A DNA stretch of 31,559 nt. It comes from a virus. Shown in pieces: positions 16,820 through 25,063 of the stretch. A program made the translations under genes and the position numbers. The notes beneath the pieces are model-generated. The model made no database searches. It saw only the letters and a list, made by a program, of their open reading frames with translations, and had not been told where the DNA came from. Numbering within the stretch: position 1 is the stretch's first letter; each line of letters begins with the position of its first letter. The stretch is taken from IMG/VR virus record IMGVR_UViG_3300006920_000145, positions 1 through 31,559 of that record. One strand, written 5' to 3'.

Positions 16820-17554
16820 TTAGCTAGTGCCGTACATGCGCTCATGACGCGGTTTATCACCGACGCCGGATGCGCTGCTGATGGAACGAGAAGCCTCGTC
16901 ACCACCGTTGATTTTTGAGATGAATTGCTCGAACCGCTCGAAGCCCTTGAAGCTCCGAATCTCATCGAGCATTTCGACTGCCGCGGCTTCATCACCGAAG
17001 ATCGCAGTCAGTCCGGCTTTCACGCCATTGATGCGGTCGCCGCCCTTGTCGCCCAACTTGGCGATCTCGGAATTGACCGCCTCTTGCTGTGCGGTGTTCA
17101 TCGCGGCGATGTCGCCCTGGACGGCTTTCACATACTCGGGGAGCAGGGCCGTCAGCGCCTCTTGTGGCACGCCGTATTTGTGCAGCACGTCCAGCGAAGC
17201 CTTCAGGTGCGCATTGTCGGAGTCGATCTTGTACGCCTCGCCATTGGCGTCCTTGATGTCATCGGGCAGCGCGAGATCGTATTTGTCGGAGGATTCTGGA
17301 ACGCCGGCCGCGACAGTATCGGCAGCAGCGGCGCGCTCGATCAGCTTCGCCAGATCGGCGGTGCCATCGGCGGTGCGGTATGCTTCGGGGATTTCCGGTG
17401 CGACGGGCGCATTCTCGGACGCTGTTTCAACTGCCGGGTCGGTGACAGCGGCAGGGTCATCCGTCGATGCGGACGTTGGCGAGGCGGAGGCAGCGGCGAA
17501 TCCAGCCGGGGAGGCTGCTGCCGGGTCCGTCACGATTTCCGTCTGTTCCGTCAT
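16820..17554 (-). CDS. scaffold protein
   Basis: 244 residues, Ala/Asp/Glu rich with a disordered acidic N-terminus (about 1-55) and helical remainder (about 60-225). The C-terminus is short and more basic (KPRHERMYGTS), the usual capsid-contact end of podovirus scaffolds. It directly precedes the major capsid gene. The ATG at 17554 has an AAGG in front, and the first 98 bases overlap the upstream Bbp19-like gene. Confidence 0.78.
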   Translation of the reverse strand: MTEQTEIVTDPAAASPAGFAAASASPTSASTDDPAAVTDPAVETASENAPVAPEIPEAYRTADGTADLAKLIERAAAADTVAAGVPESSDKYDLALPDDIKDANGEAYKIDSDNAHLKASLDVLHKYGVPQEALTALLPEYVKAVQGDIAAMNTAQQEAVNSEIAKLGDKGGDRINGVKAGLTAIFGDEAAAVEMLDEIRSFKGFERFEQFISKINGGDEASRSISSASGVGDKPRHERMYGTS

Positions 17555-17804
17555 TCTGGTCGCCTTGCAGTTGGATCAACAATCTGCGGGCAAGCCTTGT
17601 GGCGGCGACGTGTTCTCTCAACGCACCATCGGCAACACCGACTGCCGGAACATTGAAAACATAAGCCCCATAAAGGAATTGCGTGAGAAGCTTGCCGTCA
17701 TCAGTGCGGCCGATGCGAGCCAGGGCTGTACGAATTTCATTTGGAATTTCTTCGCCACCGGCTGATTTGCGGAGACTATCGAAGGTGCGACGTGGCTCAG
17801 TCAT
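17457..17804 (-). CDS. Bbp19-like small protein
   Basis: 115 residues starting 6 bases after the portal stop. Residues 20-80 (IRTALARIGRTDDGKLLTQF, then LYGAYVFN, then RRLLIQLQG) follow the pattern of the Bbp19 family that sits next to the portal in BPP-1-like phages. That family's function is not established. The C-terminal 33 residues overlap the scaffold gene in another frame and are low complexity, so they may be unconserved. Confidence 0.6.
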   Translation of the reverse strand: MTEPRRTFDSLRKSAGGEEIPNEIRTALARIGRTDDGKLLTQFLYGAYVFNVPAVGVADGALREHVAATRLARRLLIQLQGDQNDGTDGNRDGPGSSLPGWIRRCLRLANVRIDG

Positions 17805-17810
17805 GCTGGA

Positions 17811-19349
17811 TCAAACGCCTTGTTGGGGTTGCTGTTGCAACTCGGCCTGCTGCTGCATCTTCGCCTGGAATTCTTCATCGCTCAGGATCGAAACCAGATC
17901 GGCGCCCATGCGAGAGCGAATGTCATTGAGTGTCTTGGTGCCGTCAATCCGGCCCATCTCGTTCGGCAAAACCCCGCCGATGCCCTGAAGGAACTGGACG
18001 GCGATCTGAGCTTCCTCGATGTCGGCCGAGCGTGACATGGGCGAAATCGGTTCGACCGTCACGAGATTCCCATCGACCTTGATCGGTTCGATCTCGCCGC
18101 GCTTCTGCATCATCCAGTCGAAACGCCACAGGGACGGCAGGACAAGCTCGGCCTGAAGCCGCGCTCTCGGGAAAGACTTGCGCCGGGCAGACCGGGCTTC
18201 CTCGGAAAGCCATTGCCCCAGCGTAGGGGGAGTGTCGCCGCGCTGCTCCGGGCCGTCCTGAAACAGCGGACGCTTGATGTCCATGCGGAGCTGTTCTTCT
18301 TTGAACCAGCTTTCGCGGGCCGAGCCCTCAGGGCGAAGCTCGTGGATCTTGAAGCCTTCATCGGCTTGCAGCCATGCACCATTCTCGATCCCGCCTTCAG
18401 GATTGAGCGTGCCGGCATCGGAGAAGATGACGGGCGGGTCCAGGGTGCGGCCATGAAACTTCAGACCGAGATAGTTCATCTCATCCAATGTCCGCGATGC
18501 CGGCAGGGCTTTCAGGCCGACACCCAGGCCATAGGCGGTCGGGCTGGAAACATGAGTCCGGGCGACAATCAGCGGGCAAGAGCCGCGGCCGACATATTCC
18601 TTGCGGCGCAGCACTTTCTTGTTTGACACGACATGCCAGAACCACTTTTCCTCATTCCCGGTCCAGTCCTGAAATCCACCCACGGCAACCAGTGCGGAGG
18701 CTTTCGACTCTTTGCGGAGCTGAAGCGTCTGGCCGTAGTCGGACCAATCGACATCGGGCCAAAGGGTATCGAGATGGCGCACCATCACCATGCGTTCCCA
18801 CCAGCGATCATCAACGCCGCCATAAGGGCCGGGCCGGATCAGCAATTCATGGATCGGAACATGGTTCACACGGAACGGTTTGCCGGGCGGGGAGTAGGCA
18901 ATCATCAACGCGGACGGCGCGAAGCTCAACTCGTAATAGAGTTCCTGGCTGGCTTCCTCGAAATTGGATTCGCGGATTCTGTCATAGGTCCGCGCCATGC
19001 GCGTCTTGACGTATTCCTCGACCTGTTTCCTGGCCCCGGCGCCGGCGAAGTCCTGGCTGGCTTTGTGCTTCGTCCACGGCTTATAGGACGGCGTGTATTC
19101 GTCATTGAAGTCAGAGGCGAAATCGTCAGCCGCCCCGGCAAGCGTCATGTCGAACAGATCATCTTGCTCGGCAGGCGGACGAGGCGACGACGCATCAGGG
19201 CAGTTTTTCACCCGCTGCCGGCTGGGGCGTGTCCGGTCGATATATGAATTGTAGACGGCCTCAAAGAAGCTGCGGTCAGCCCGCGCTTCTTCAATCCGTT
19301 GCAGGACCATCTTTGTTTCTGAATCGGGAATGACGCTTTTCGATACCAT
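17811..19349 (-). CDS. portal (head-to-tail connecting protein)
   Basis: 512 residues, the normal size of podovirus connectors. Family phrases can be seen in order: FDMTLAGAADDFASDFNDEYTP near 65-85, FAPSALMIAYSPPGKPFRVNHVPIHEL, YGLGVGLKALPASRTLDEMN, and PLFQDGPEQRGDTPPTLGQW in the crown-side half. The end is Gln-rich. The dodecameric portal forms the DNA entry channel and receives TerL. The stop is followed at once by the Bbp19-like gene. The ATG overlaps the end of the Gly-rich gene by one base. Confidence 0.88.
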   Translation of the reverse strand: MVSKSVIPDSETKMVLQRIEEARADRSFFEAVYNSYIDRTRPSRQRVKNCPDASSPRPPAEQDDLFDMTLAGAADDFASDFNDEYTPSYKPWTKHKASQDFAGAGARKQVEEYVKTRMARTYDRIRESNFEEASQELYYELSFAPSALMIAYSPPGKPFRVNHVPIHELLIRPGPYGGVDDRWWERMVMVRHLDTLWPDVDWSDYGQTLQLRKESKASALVAVGGFQDWTGNEEKWFWHVVSNKKVLRRKEYVGRGSCPLIVARTHVSSPTAYGLGVGLKALPASRTLDEMNYLGLKFHGRTLDPPVIFSDAGTLNPEGGIENGAWLQADEGFKIHELRPEGSARESWFKEEQLRMDIKRPLFQDGPEQRGDTPPTLGQWLSEEARSARRKSFPRARLQAELVLPSLWRFDWMMQKRGEIEPIKVDGNLVTVEPISPMSRSADIEEAQIAVQFLQGIGGVLPNEMGRIDGTKTLNDIRSRMGADLVSILSDEEFQAKMQQQAELQQQPQQGV

Positions 19350-19675
19350 CAGCGCAACACCGCAACAGGACGACCACCGATGCCGCCACCGCCACCAATG
19401 CCGCCGAAACCGCCGCCGCCAGAGCCGAAACCACCGCCGCCACCGGAACCAGGGCCGCCACCGCCGCCACTCCGTCCGCTGCCGCCGCTACCGAACCCAC
19501 CACCGACACCAGCCATTACGGAATTGATTCCAAAGCGGCGCAGCAATGCTGCCGTCTCGCGGCTCACATCGGTCTGGATGCCGGAGATTTGGCGCTTCTG
19601 TGCCTGCTGTTCAGCTTGAAGACGACGCGCTTTTGTCTGCGGGTCTTCCTGAACGGGCTTCGCTTTCTGTACCAT
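19349..19675 (-). CDS. glycine-rich small protein before portal
   Basis: 108 residues. The first half is helical and basic (KARRLQAEQQAQKRQISGIQ) with a VSRETAALLRRFG stretch. Residues about 54-102 are a Gly/Ser low-complexity tail with GGGG runs. The start overlaps the upstream gene by 65 bases, and the stop touches the portal ATG. Similar short proteins with a VSRETA-type helix and Gly-rich tails occur between terL and portal in related phages. Function unknown, possibly structural. Confidence 0.6.
   Translation of the reverse strand: MVQKAKPVQEDPQTKARRLQAEQQAQKRQISGIQTDVSRETAALLRRFGINSVMAGVGGGFGSGGSGRSGGGGGPGSGGGGGFGSGGGGFGGIGGGGGIGGRPVAVLR
19379..19513. repeat. CCG/CCA low-complexity tract
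   Basis: About 135 bases of degenerate CCG/CCA triplets on the plus strand (GGN glycine codons on the minus strand). It codes the Gly-rich tail of the pre-portal protein. Such tracts expand and contract easily and could vary between relatives. Confidence 0.8.
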
Positions 19676-20102
19676 AGAGATCCTCGAATGCCGGTGTGGC
19701 GCCGTAGATCATAAGATCGCGATGAAGTGCCCTTGGCCTCAACGCACCACTTGGCAGGCCGACGAGGTGTTTGACCGCCGTAACACACCACAAACCGAGC
19801 CTGGCGCGAATGTCGCCGCCCGGCAGGGTGTGGATTTGGAGGATCGACGTGAACCGTGGACGATGCACGGCAACCCAGCGATCAAACCAATGACCATCGA
19901 CGACCGAGATCCGAGAATGCTTGTCCGCGACATCGAAGATCACCCAGCTCTCAGTCGTGACCGAATAGCCAAATGCGCAGACATGGCGCCAAGGTTCCGG
20001 TGTCAGCCAGTCCCACCAGTTTTCCCGCGGGCTGCGAAGAAAAACCACATTCCACACCGAGATTGCCGGAAACATTTCTTCAGCCTCGATCTTCTCGACC
20101 AT
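19611..20102 (-). CDS. possible permuted papain-fold (NlpC/P60-like) protein downstream of terL
   Basis: 163 residues. An EPWRHVCAFGY segment (His40) is followed by a Trp-containing strand and, much later, LGLWCVTAVKHLVGL (Cys106) and a PRALHRDLM ending. His first, then a Cys-Val-x-Ala-Val-Lys helix, is the order of circularly permuted NlpC/P60-type folds. I recall small phage proteins with HV...CVEAVK and a late R-x-L element near terL. I infer a cysteine hydrolase fold but cannot show activity. The start overlaps the terL stop (TGATG). Confidence 0.55.
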   Translation of the reverse strand: MVEKIEAEEMFPAISVWNVVFLRSPRENWWDWLTPEPWRHVCAFGYSVTTESWVIFDVADKHSRISVVDGHWFDRWVAVHRPRFTSILQIHTLPGGDIRARLGLWCVTAVKHLVGLPSGALRPRALHRDLMIYGATPAFEDLYGTESEARSGRPADKSASSSS

Positions 20103-21667
20103 CAGTTCAGCCTCGATGGGCGCGACGACCAGGATTTGCGAGGCGTGAAGATGCTTGAATGGTTCGGGATGGTCTGGATCGCGGCTTTGCGGGAGCCAAT
20201 AGGACGGGTCAGAAGCTCTTTCGCCTCACCACCGCCCCACAGCAGATACTCGGCAGACTCGCCAACGTTCGCGAACAGGCTGGCCTTGACGAGTGAGCCG
20301 TCCTTCATTTGCATCCCGCCATCCCAGGCCGCGATCAGTTGCCGGCAATGAACCGGGCACATGACCATCTTTGGCTGACCGCGGACGAGTTGGTTCAGGA
20401 TATTGCGGCCGGTTGAGAGGCGCAGGTCTGGCCTATCCTTGGTCGCTGGGAAATCATATGGCAGGCCGGCAGCGGCAAAAATCTGCTTCGTCGTGATCTT
20501 GGTATTCAGCCCGCCCCAGCCACCAGCCGGGTCGCCGGTCAGCTTGATCCCGGTTTCCCGATAGAACGGGAAGCGCCGCGCCAGAATGTCCTTGATGTGG
20601 TCCGCGAGATCCACGGCCTCGGTGTTCGCCATTTCCTCGGCATGGAGGATATACCAGCGGCCATCGACCTTCTGCCCCATCGTGAAGCCGGGCGAACCGC
20701 CTGGATCGACGCCGATCTCGATAGCGGCGCCCTCATAGGCATGGAGCTCGGACTTCGCGACGTGCATATCCCGGCTGAAGTTCGGATAGCGCGCCGTCCC
20801 TGTCTTCGATGCGCGGGTCAGGTTTCGGAAGTCCCGGTCAATCTCATCCTGGGCCATGCCAGGCGGATACGCCACACCGTCAGGCAGGTACGGATATTTG
20901 CCCATATTCTGCAAGTTCTCGGCTTTTCGGTTCAGCTCATAGCCGATCACGTTCCCGCTCGAATCCCGCTTCTCAAACACCGCTGGGGGCTGGACGAAAA
21001 ACTTCCAGTTTGCCGGAGGCTGCAAGGCCATCGCATCGGCGGCCGGCATGTCTGTTGGAATCGGGGTATCGCCCCGCATCATCAAGATCCAGTGATCGAA
21101 AGTCGTCGGAGCATTGTTATCCAGCACAGCCCATTTTCGGCGCGTGTAATCCGGGCAGTCGATCTTCTTGGGGAAGCGGCCTGTGCGGGACACCGCGGCG
21201 ACAACCAGCTCGCGCTCGGAGTATTGGCACTCGTTGATCCACAACCCTGTGAGCTGCATCGAGCGCAGCTTCTTCATCGTCTTCTCGGTCGTATCAGCCA
21301 GCGCCATCATAATTATCTCGGCTTCGACATCGAGAAACGTCATTGTCTGCCGGTATGGCTCCGTCTCGGACATCGGCCCGTAGATCGCATCAGGAAACCA
21401 CTCGACCCAATCAGCCCGAACGGTCGTGAACAGCTCGCCATAGGTCGGACGGGAGATCAGCCAGCGGGAGCGACGAACGCCATCCTTGCACCGCGGCATC
21501 TCGCACATGGCCTTATAGACCGCACCAATACAGCCGACCGTCTTGCCGGACTCAACCGGACCCTGGACAAGCCGCACATCAGCCTGATCCATAACGAAAT
21601 CCCGCAGCACCGGAGAGCCACGGGGAAAATCAGTATTGCCGTTGAAATGGATAACTGCGCCGGTCAT
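20102..21667 (-). CDS. terL: terminase large subunit
   Basis: 521 residues. A Walker A-like loop GPVESGKT lies at 36-43, and a Walker B/catalytic Glu in LTGLWINECQ at about 139-148. The C-terminal RNase H-like nuclease domain shows acidic motifs EIGVDPGGSPG (Asp about 321) and LTGDPAGG (Asp about 379). It acts as the ATP-driven packaging motor and DNA cutter at the portal. Its ATG overlaps the stop of the upstream adhesin-like gene as ATGA. The likely small subunit is 6 kb away (27637-28191), separated by the accessory unit. Confidence 0.93.
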   Translation of the reverse strand: MTGAVIHFNGNTDFPRGSPVLRDFVMDQADVRLVQGPVESGKTVGCIGAVYKAMCEMPRCKDGVRRSRWLISRPTYGELFTTVRADWVEWFPDAIYGPMSETEPYRQTMTFLDVEAEIIMMALADTTEKTMKKLRSMQLTGLWINECQYSERELVVAAVSRTGRFPKKIDCPDYTRRKWAVLDNNAPTTFDHWILMMRGDTPIPTDMPAADAMALQPPANWKFFVQPPAVFEKRDSSGNVIGYELNRKAENLQNMGKYPYLPDGVAYPPGMAQDEIDRDFRNLTRASKTGTARYPNFSRDMHVAKSELHAYEGAAIEIGVDPGGSPGFTMGQKVDGRWYILHAEEMANTEAVDLADHIKDILARRFPFYRETGIKLTGDPAGGWGGLNTKITTKQIFAAAGLPYDFPATKDRPDLRLSTGRNILNQLVRGQPKMVMCPVHCRQLIAAWDGGMQMKDGSLVKASLFANVGESAEYLLWGGGEAKELLTRPIGSRKAAIQTIPNHSSIFTPRKSWSSRPSRLN

Positions 21668-22809
21668 ACCAACTCGCGAGCTGTACGGTAGGCATTGAAG
21701 GCGGCGAAGGTGTCGGCCTCCTCGGTCGGGGTAAGACCCGCACCGATGGCGATGGCAGAGATTTGACAGCCTGCCGGTGCGCCCACGACAAATTCAACTG
21801 CAGGCAAGGCGGTAGCCGTCGATGTGCCGTTAGCGATTTCAGCACCGTTAAGATAAATCTGCCTGTCCTCAGAGCTGGTGCGGTTTAGGCTCATCCATCC
21901 GGGGGCATTCTGAGAGGAGCTGGACCCATTAATTACCGAGTTTCCAGTGTTCGGACCCCGGCAATAAAGCCCGAGGGTTGCGTGCGACTGAATTGAGGTG
22001 TAGCCCCCCGAATGGGCAATCATGTAATAACTGCCAGTCGCACCCGCTGTTCTTAACCAAATACTGATCTTGGCGCTATTTAGTGCGTATTGCACAGCGT
22101 CAGTCGAGGGCACAAAATTTGTGCTGATTGTAGATGTTCCGGTTTGGGTGAAACCCCTATTCGCTGTGAAGATCGGGGTGTCGTTAGCTGTGGCCGTCAG
22201 CGTCGGCGCGTTGAGATAGCGCAGGCTATCGGCCTCGTTTGGTGTGTCGATCTGAATGCGGTCGTGCTTAGTCCATGTGCCCGCTGTTTTCAGCGAGCTA
22301 ATAAGCGTGTCCACATCGCCTCGGAACGTGTCATCCCAGCCGGTTGTGGAGCATTGCGCTTCATACGCCGAGCCTTCCGAATTCGTCCACGTGTAGCTAA
22401 ACGCGCCTGCAGTCGTGAAGCTGCTCACAACTGACCACGCACTGTCGCCGTACGATGTGCCGTGGTGACGCGCCCAGATATATGTTTGTGTGGATACTGT
22501 CAGATTGCCTGCCGGGATAGTCCAGCTTTCTAGATTGCCGGAATCATCAAGCGACTGCACGATTACGGTCGTTCCTGCCGCGTCAGACGTGGCCTTCCAG
22601 TCTGTGTGTGCGTGAGTATCGAGGCCGTCCGAAGATGCAAACGCGCTTGATGTAATTGTGGGCGTCTCGCCAATGTCCGTTGCTGCGTCTGCCGGACTGG
22701 TAATGGTTGGGGCTATAACGTAGGGCGCTGCCGCCCCGCCCCGCGCACTTTCCAGCGGCGAGCGAAGAACCGCGCTGCGAAGGGGCGAAGACAGCGGGGG
22801 AATCAGCAT
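21664..22809 (-). CDS. adhesin-like virion protein with FnIII-like and lectin-like parts
   Basis: 381 residues. The start MLIPPLSSPLRSAVLRSP is a phrase common on phage structural adhesins. Residues about 35-130 resemble an Ig/fibronectin III-like domain (SPADAATDIGETPTITSSAF, YIWARHHGTSYGDSAWSVVSSFTT). The second half is beta-rich and resembles a LamG/concanavalin-type fold (YYMIAHSGGYTSIQSHATLGLYCRG-like strands, WMSLNRTSSEDRQIYLNGAEIANG). I infer a surface or receptor-binding accessory protein. Coupled to terL (ATGA) and to the upstream 89-aa gene (TGATG). Confidence 0.6.
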   Translation of the reverse strand: MLIPPLSSPLRSAVLRSPLESARGGAAAPYVIAPTITSPADAATDIGETPTITSSAFASSDGLDTHAHTDWKATSDAAGTTVIVQSLDDSGNLESWTIPAGNLTVSTQTYIWARHHGTSYGDSAWSVVSSFTTAGAFSYTWTNSEGSAYEAQCSTTGWDDTFRGDVDTLISSLKTAGTWTKHDRIQIDTPNEADSLRYLNAPTLTATANDTPIFTANRGFTQTGTSTISTNFVPSTDAVQYALNSAKISIWLRTAGATGSYYMIAHSGGYTSIQSHATLGLYCRGPNTGNSVINGSSSSQNAPGWMSLNRTSSEDRQIYLNGAEIANGTSTATALPAVEFVVGAPAGCQISAIAIGAGLTPTEEADTFAAFNAYRTARELV

Positions 22810-23078
22810 CAGCTAGCCATGATGTAGGTGACGGTCCCAGACGTATAGGCCGTGCATTCAAACCGATAGAGAACTGAGTTGGCAAACTCCTCACCAATCT
22901 TTTCAGCATCGGCCGTGAACTCCTCCACGACGCCCCAGGTCGATCCGTCATCCAACGACCGCTGAAGCTCGACCGTCGCCGTGGCGCCACCTGTCAGCGA
23001 TACAGAATACCGCCCATAAGCACCCTGCGACGAACTCACACCCGTTGCGGCAAATGTCCCACTGATCCTATTAAGCAT
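22809..23078 (-). CDS. small beta-sandwich phage protein
   Basis: 89 residues. The pattern ATVELQRSLDDGSTWGVVEEFT then LYRFECTAYTSGTVTYIMAS is seen in small virion-associated beta-sandwich proteins next to adhesin genes in alphaproteobacterial phages. It is expected to be structural, perhaps a decoration or fibre-associated domain. The gene is preceded by GGAAGCGAG and, about 60 bases upstream, by a GGTGCGTTTCTG box. Confidence 0.65.
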   Translation of the reverse strand: MLNRISGTFAATGVSSSQGAYGRYSVSLTGGATATVELQRSLDDGSTWGVVEEFTADAEKIGEEFANSVLYRFECTAYTSGTVTYIMAS

Positions 23079-23135
23079 CTCGCTTCCAATCCGTTCTGTC
23101 GAGCTGGCCCAAGAAAATCAGATGCTCAGGCGATA

Positions 23136-23147
23136 CAGAAACGCACC
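23136..23147 (-). promoter_or_regulatory. GGTGCGTTT box upstream of the 89-aa gene
   Basis: GGTGCGTTTCTG on the minus strand, followed after 16 bases by GATTTT (23114-23119), in the 77-base gap between the 247-aa gene and the 89-aa gene. The leader would be about 35 bases and contains a ribosome binding site, so a promoter reading is unproblematic here. It matches the copy at 25064-25075 in both core and spacing. Confidence 0.5.
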
Positions 23148-23155
23148 AAGGGCAA

Positions 23156-23899
23156 TTACGAGCCCGTCACGCGCAGAACCGCCGCTACAAGATTGAGATC
23201 CCGGGACAGAAACGTTCGCCCCGCGGTGTCCTGCGCGTTCTCAAATGGCTCGGTGCCGGAAAGCTCGGCGCTGGGGAACGTCCTGATGCGAAGCAGGTAG
23301 GTATAGCCCGTGGCGTCATAATCAGCGTCACCAGAGCCCGGCAGCGTGTCGGTGTAGATGCCAGACCGCAGAATGGGAATCTCGCCCCCACCGGACGTTG
23401 TTGCCCCAGGAGCGAGAACCTTGCCGGCCGATCCACCCTGAAGCCAAGGACGGGAGCGCAAAAGCTGCGTCTTGCCTGAAGATGTCGCGCCCACTGCCGG
23501 CGCCGAAACAGTCTGCCCGTACCGATACAGCTCCTCGACAATAGAAGCCCAATCAAACGCCCCGCCTTTGACCACAAGATCATAATCATGAAACAGGATC
23601 ACGCCATCGCCAGCCGCCGCCTCGGTCAGATCGAGCTCAATGTCCTGATAGCGTGTGACGGGGTCACTTGTTGAGGCCGGCGAGGCCGATGGGCCGTAGC
23701 TGGCACCGTCCCAAAAATCGAACTCGGCAACAGTCGTGAACTTCTTGATCGTCGCACCGTCTGCAATAATCTCGGAAGTCAGAACCGTTTTATTGTAGAC
23801 GTTCTGATCCCACGAAACCCGCTCGGCCGGCGCCTCAGCGCTGCGAACCCCGTAGGTGCGGGCTTCATATGGAACACGAGATGGTGGCTTTCTTGGCAT
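23156..23899 (-). CDS. unknown, probably virion-associated protein
   Basis: 247 residues, Thr/Ser/Gly rich and beta-predicted, with no signal peptide or membrane segment. N-terminal KPPSRVPYEARTYGVRSAEA is basic. The C-terminal part (GDADYDATGYTYLLRIRTFP) resembles a structural beta-domain. A weak CGGA precedes ATG 23899. Its place between a coiled-coil/membrane gene and adhesin-like genes in the late operon suggests a minor virion component. Family not recognised. Confidence 0.6.
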   Translation of the reverse strand: MPRKPPSRVPYEARTYGVRSAEAPAERVSWDQNVYNKTVLTSEIIADGATIKKFTTVAEFDFWDGASYGPSASPASTSDPVTRYQDIELDLTEAAAGDGVILFHDYDLVVKGGAFDWASIVEELYRYGQTVSAPAVGATSSGKTQLLRSRPWLQGGSAGKVLAPGATTSGGGEIPILRSGIYTDTLPGSGDADYDATGYTYLLRIRTFPSAELSGTEPFENAQDTAGRTFLSRDLNLVAAVLRVTGS

Positions 23900-23928
23900 T
23901 CCGAAGAATTGCTTTCCGTGGCGAAATG

Positions 23929-23940
23929 CTCAAACGCACC
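23929..23940 (-). promoter_or_regulatory. GGTGCGTTT box upstream of the 247-aa gene
   Basis: GGTGCGTTTGAG on the minus strand within the 43-base gap after the coiled-coil membrane gene. The AT-rich AATTCTT (23904-23910) follows after 18 bases, a weaker match to the GATTTT seen downstream of the other copies. The ATG is only 30 bases from the box. Confidence 0.4.
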
Positions 23941-23942
23941 GG

Positions 23943-24206
23943 CTACCGGCGCCAGAGCGAAAGCATAAATGTCGTCAGGGCCGCAAAGACAATCGAGGCC
24001 GCGGTCGTGATGACGCGAGACTGGCCGGAAGAACGCTCATGACTCGTCTTGAGATCGCCGACCAGCGCTGTCAGCCTATCAAGCTGGTCAGCCAGACGGC
24101 TATGTGCCTCCACGCTATGCTGCTGCCGGAGCTCGGCAACGGCCATCGCCTTCTCGATCTCGGCCTGGCGAGCCCTAAGCTCTCGCGCATCAAACTCATC
24201 GCTCAT
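23943..24206 (-). CDS. coiled-coil protein with C-terminal membrane anchor (XhlA-like)
   Basis: 87 residues. Residues 5-60 form a charged coiled coil (LRARQAEIEKAMAVAELRQQ, then LADQLDRLTALVGDLK). Residues about 66-85 are a single hydrophobic segment ending in WRR. Coiled coil followed by one C-terminal helix is the layout of XhlA/haemolysin-like phage proteins and some lysis accessory proteins. It is coupled by ATGA to the polytopic membrane gene upstream. A lysis or superinfection role is inference. Confidence 0.6.
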   Translation of the reverse strand: MSDEFDARELRARQAEIEKAMAVAELRQQHSVEAHSRLADQLDRLTALVGDLKTSHERSSGQSRVITTAASIVFAALTTFMLSLWRR

Positions 24207-24712
24207 CTCTTCGCCGCCTCATCAGTATGCGAACTAGCCTGCGCACGATCAGAAAACCCGAGATCAGACACCCAAAAACGATCAAGATATCTATCACGGA
24301 CTGCCCTCCAAATCTCGGCCACAACTCCGGCTGAAATCGACGCAAGGCAAACATACGTGAGAAAGTTCAAGCTGGAGACGTACCAGAAGTTATCAGGGAA
24401 CCCCATGACAACCTTGGAAGTGTGAACCGCCAGCATGGACAAGAAGGCCAGCACGACCGCAAACGGCCAGCTCAAAATCCGGCAATTATGTGAATACGCA
24501 ATCCACGAAAAATACACCAGGCCGAACAGATCCAGCGAGGCAAGCATGGCAACCGGCGCGACGGTATCGGACGCATTCTGCAAGCCGATGGTCACGAGCA
24601 TCAAAGATAGCAGGAACAGCACGCCCTCAACCCTCAGAGCATCGCGCCGAACCAGTATTGCCGTCAGCGTCATCACGATCAAAAGACAAATTGAATACGG
24701 ATCAATCGTCAT
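24203..24712 (-). CDS. polytopic membrane protein, unknown
   Basis: 169 residues with about five hydrophobic segments: near 8-20, 30-46, 57-73, 82-96 and 112-131. A polar C-terminal tail of about 35 residues follows. No enzymatic motif. It overlaps the 102-aa gene by 11 bases and the coiled-coil gene by 4, so three genes form a translationally coupled cluster. It could be a holin-like or envelope-modifying protein, but five segments are more than usual for holins. Confidence 0.6.
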   Translation of the reverse strand: MTIDPYSICLLIVMTLTAILVRRDALRVEGVLFLLSLMLVTIGLQNASDTVAPVAMLASLDLFGLVYFSWIAYSHNCRILSWPFAVVLAFLSMLAVHTSKVVMGFPDNFWYVSSLNFLTYVCLASISAGVVAEIWRAVRDRYLDRFWVSDLGFSDRAQASSHTDEAAKR

Positions 24713-25010
24713 TCTTGTTCCCGCTGGTCAGCGTCGTCATGCCGCCGTCAACGCCAACAGAGGCCCCAAGCTGTTCGATCAGCAGATGCGCACCCTTCAG
24801 GGCAACGCGGGCATCGGAAACCTTCTCGGCCGCAACCTGCATCAAGCGGGAAATCTCCGCAAACTCCGCAGAACCATCAACGCCCTCACCGAACGCCTCG
24901 TTCTGCAAAATGCCGCGGACGACATGAACCGAACGCTGTGCGCCGGCCAGTGCCAACTCGGGGGCTTGAACTGCTGCCTGAATATGCCGTGCCCGGTCTG
25001 AGCCAATCAT
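24702..25010 (-). CDS. small helical protein, unknown
   Basis: 102 residues from ATG 25010, preceded by GAGGGA. An open frame extends 17 codons further, but into the leader next to the GGTGCGTTT box. Mostly helical, Ala/Glu/Val rich, without membrane segments or Cys. It is the first gene after the strong terminator at 25117-25146 and so the first gene of the late structural unit. Function unknown. Confidence 0.6.
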   Translation of the reverse strand: MIGSDRARHIQAAVQAPELALAGAQRSVHVVRGILQNEAFGEGVDGSAEFAEISRLMQVAAEKVSDARVALKGAHLLIEQLGASVGVDGGMTTLTSGNKNDD

Positions 25011-25063
25011 CGCAATTCCCTCATCTCTATCGCCAGACAACGAAATCAGACCCAGGCCCACAC

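Noticed and set aside
17615-17626. GGTGCGTTGAG at 17615-17625 and 19739-19748 as further boxes
   Set aside because: Both lie inside genes, coding Gly-Ala-Leu-Arg, differ at the last core base, and lack a clear AT-rich partner at the right distance. They could be coincidence.
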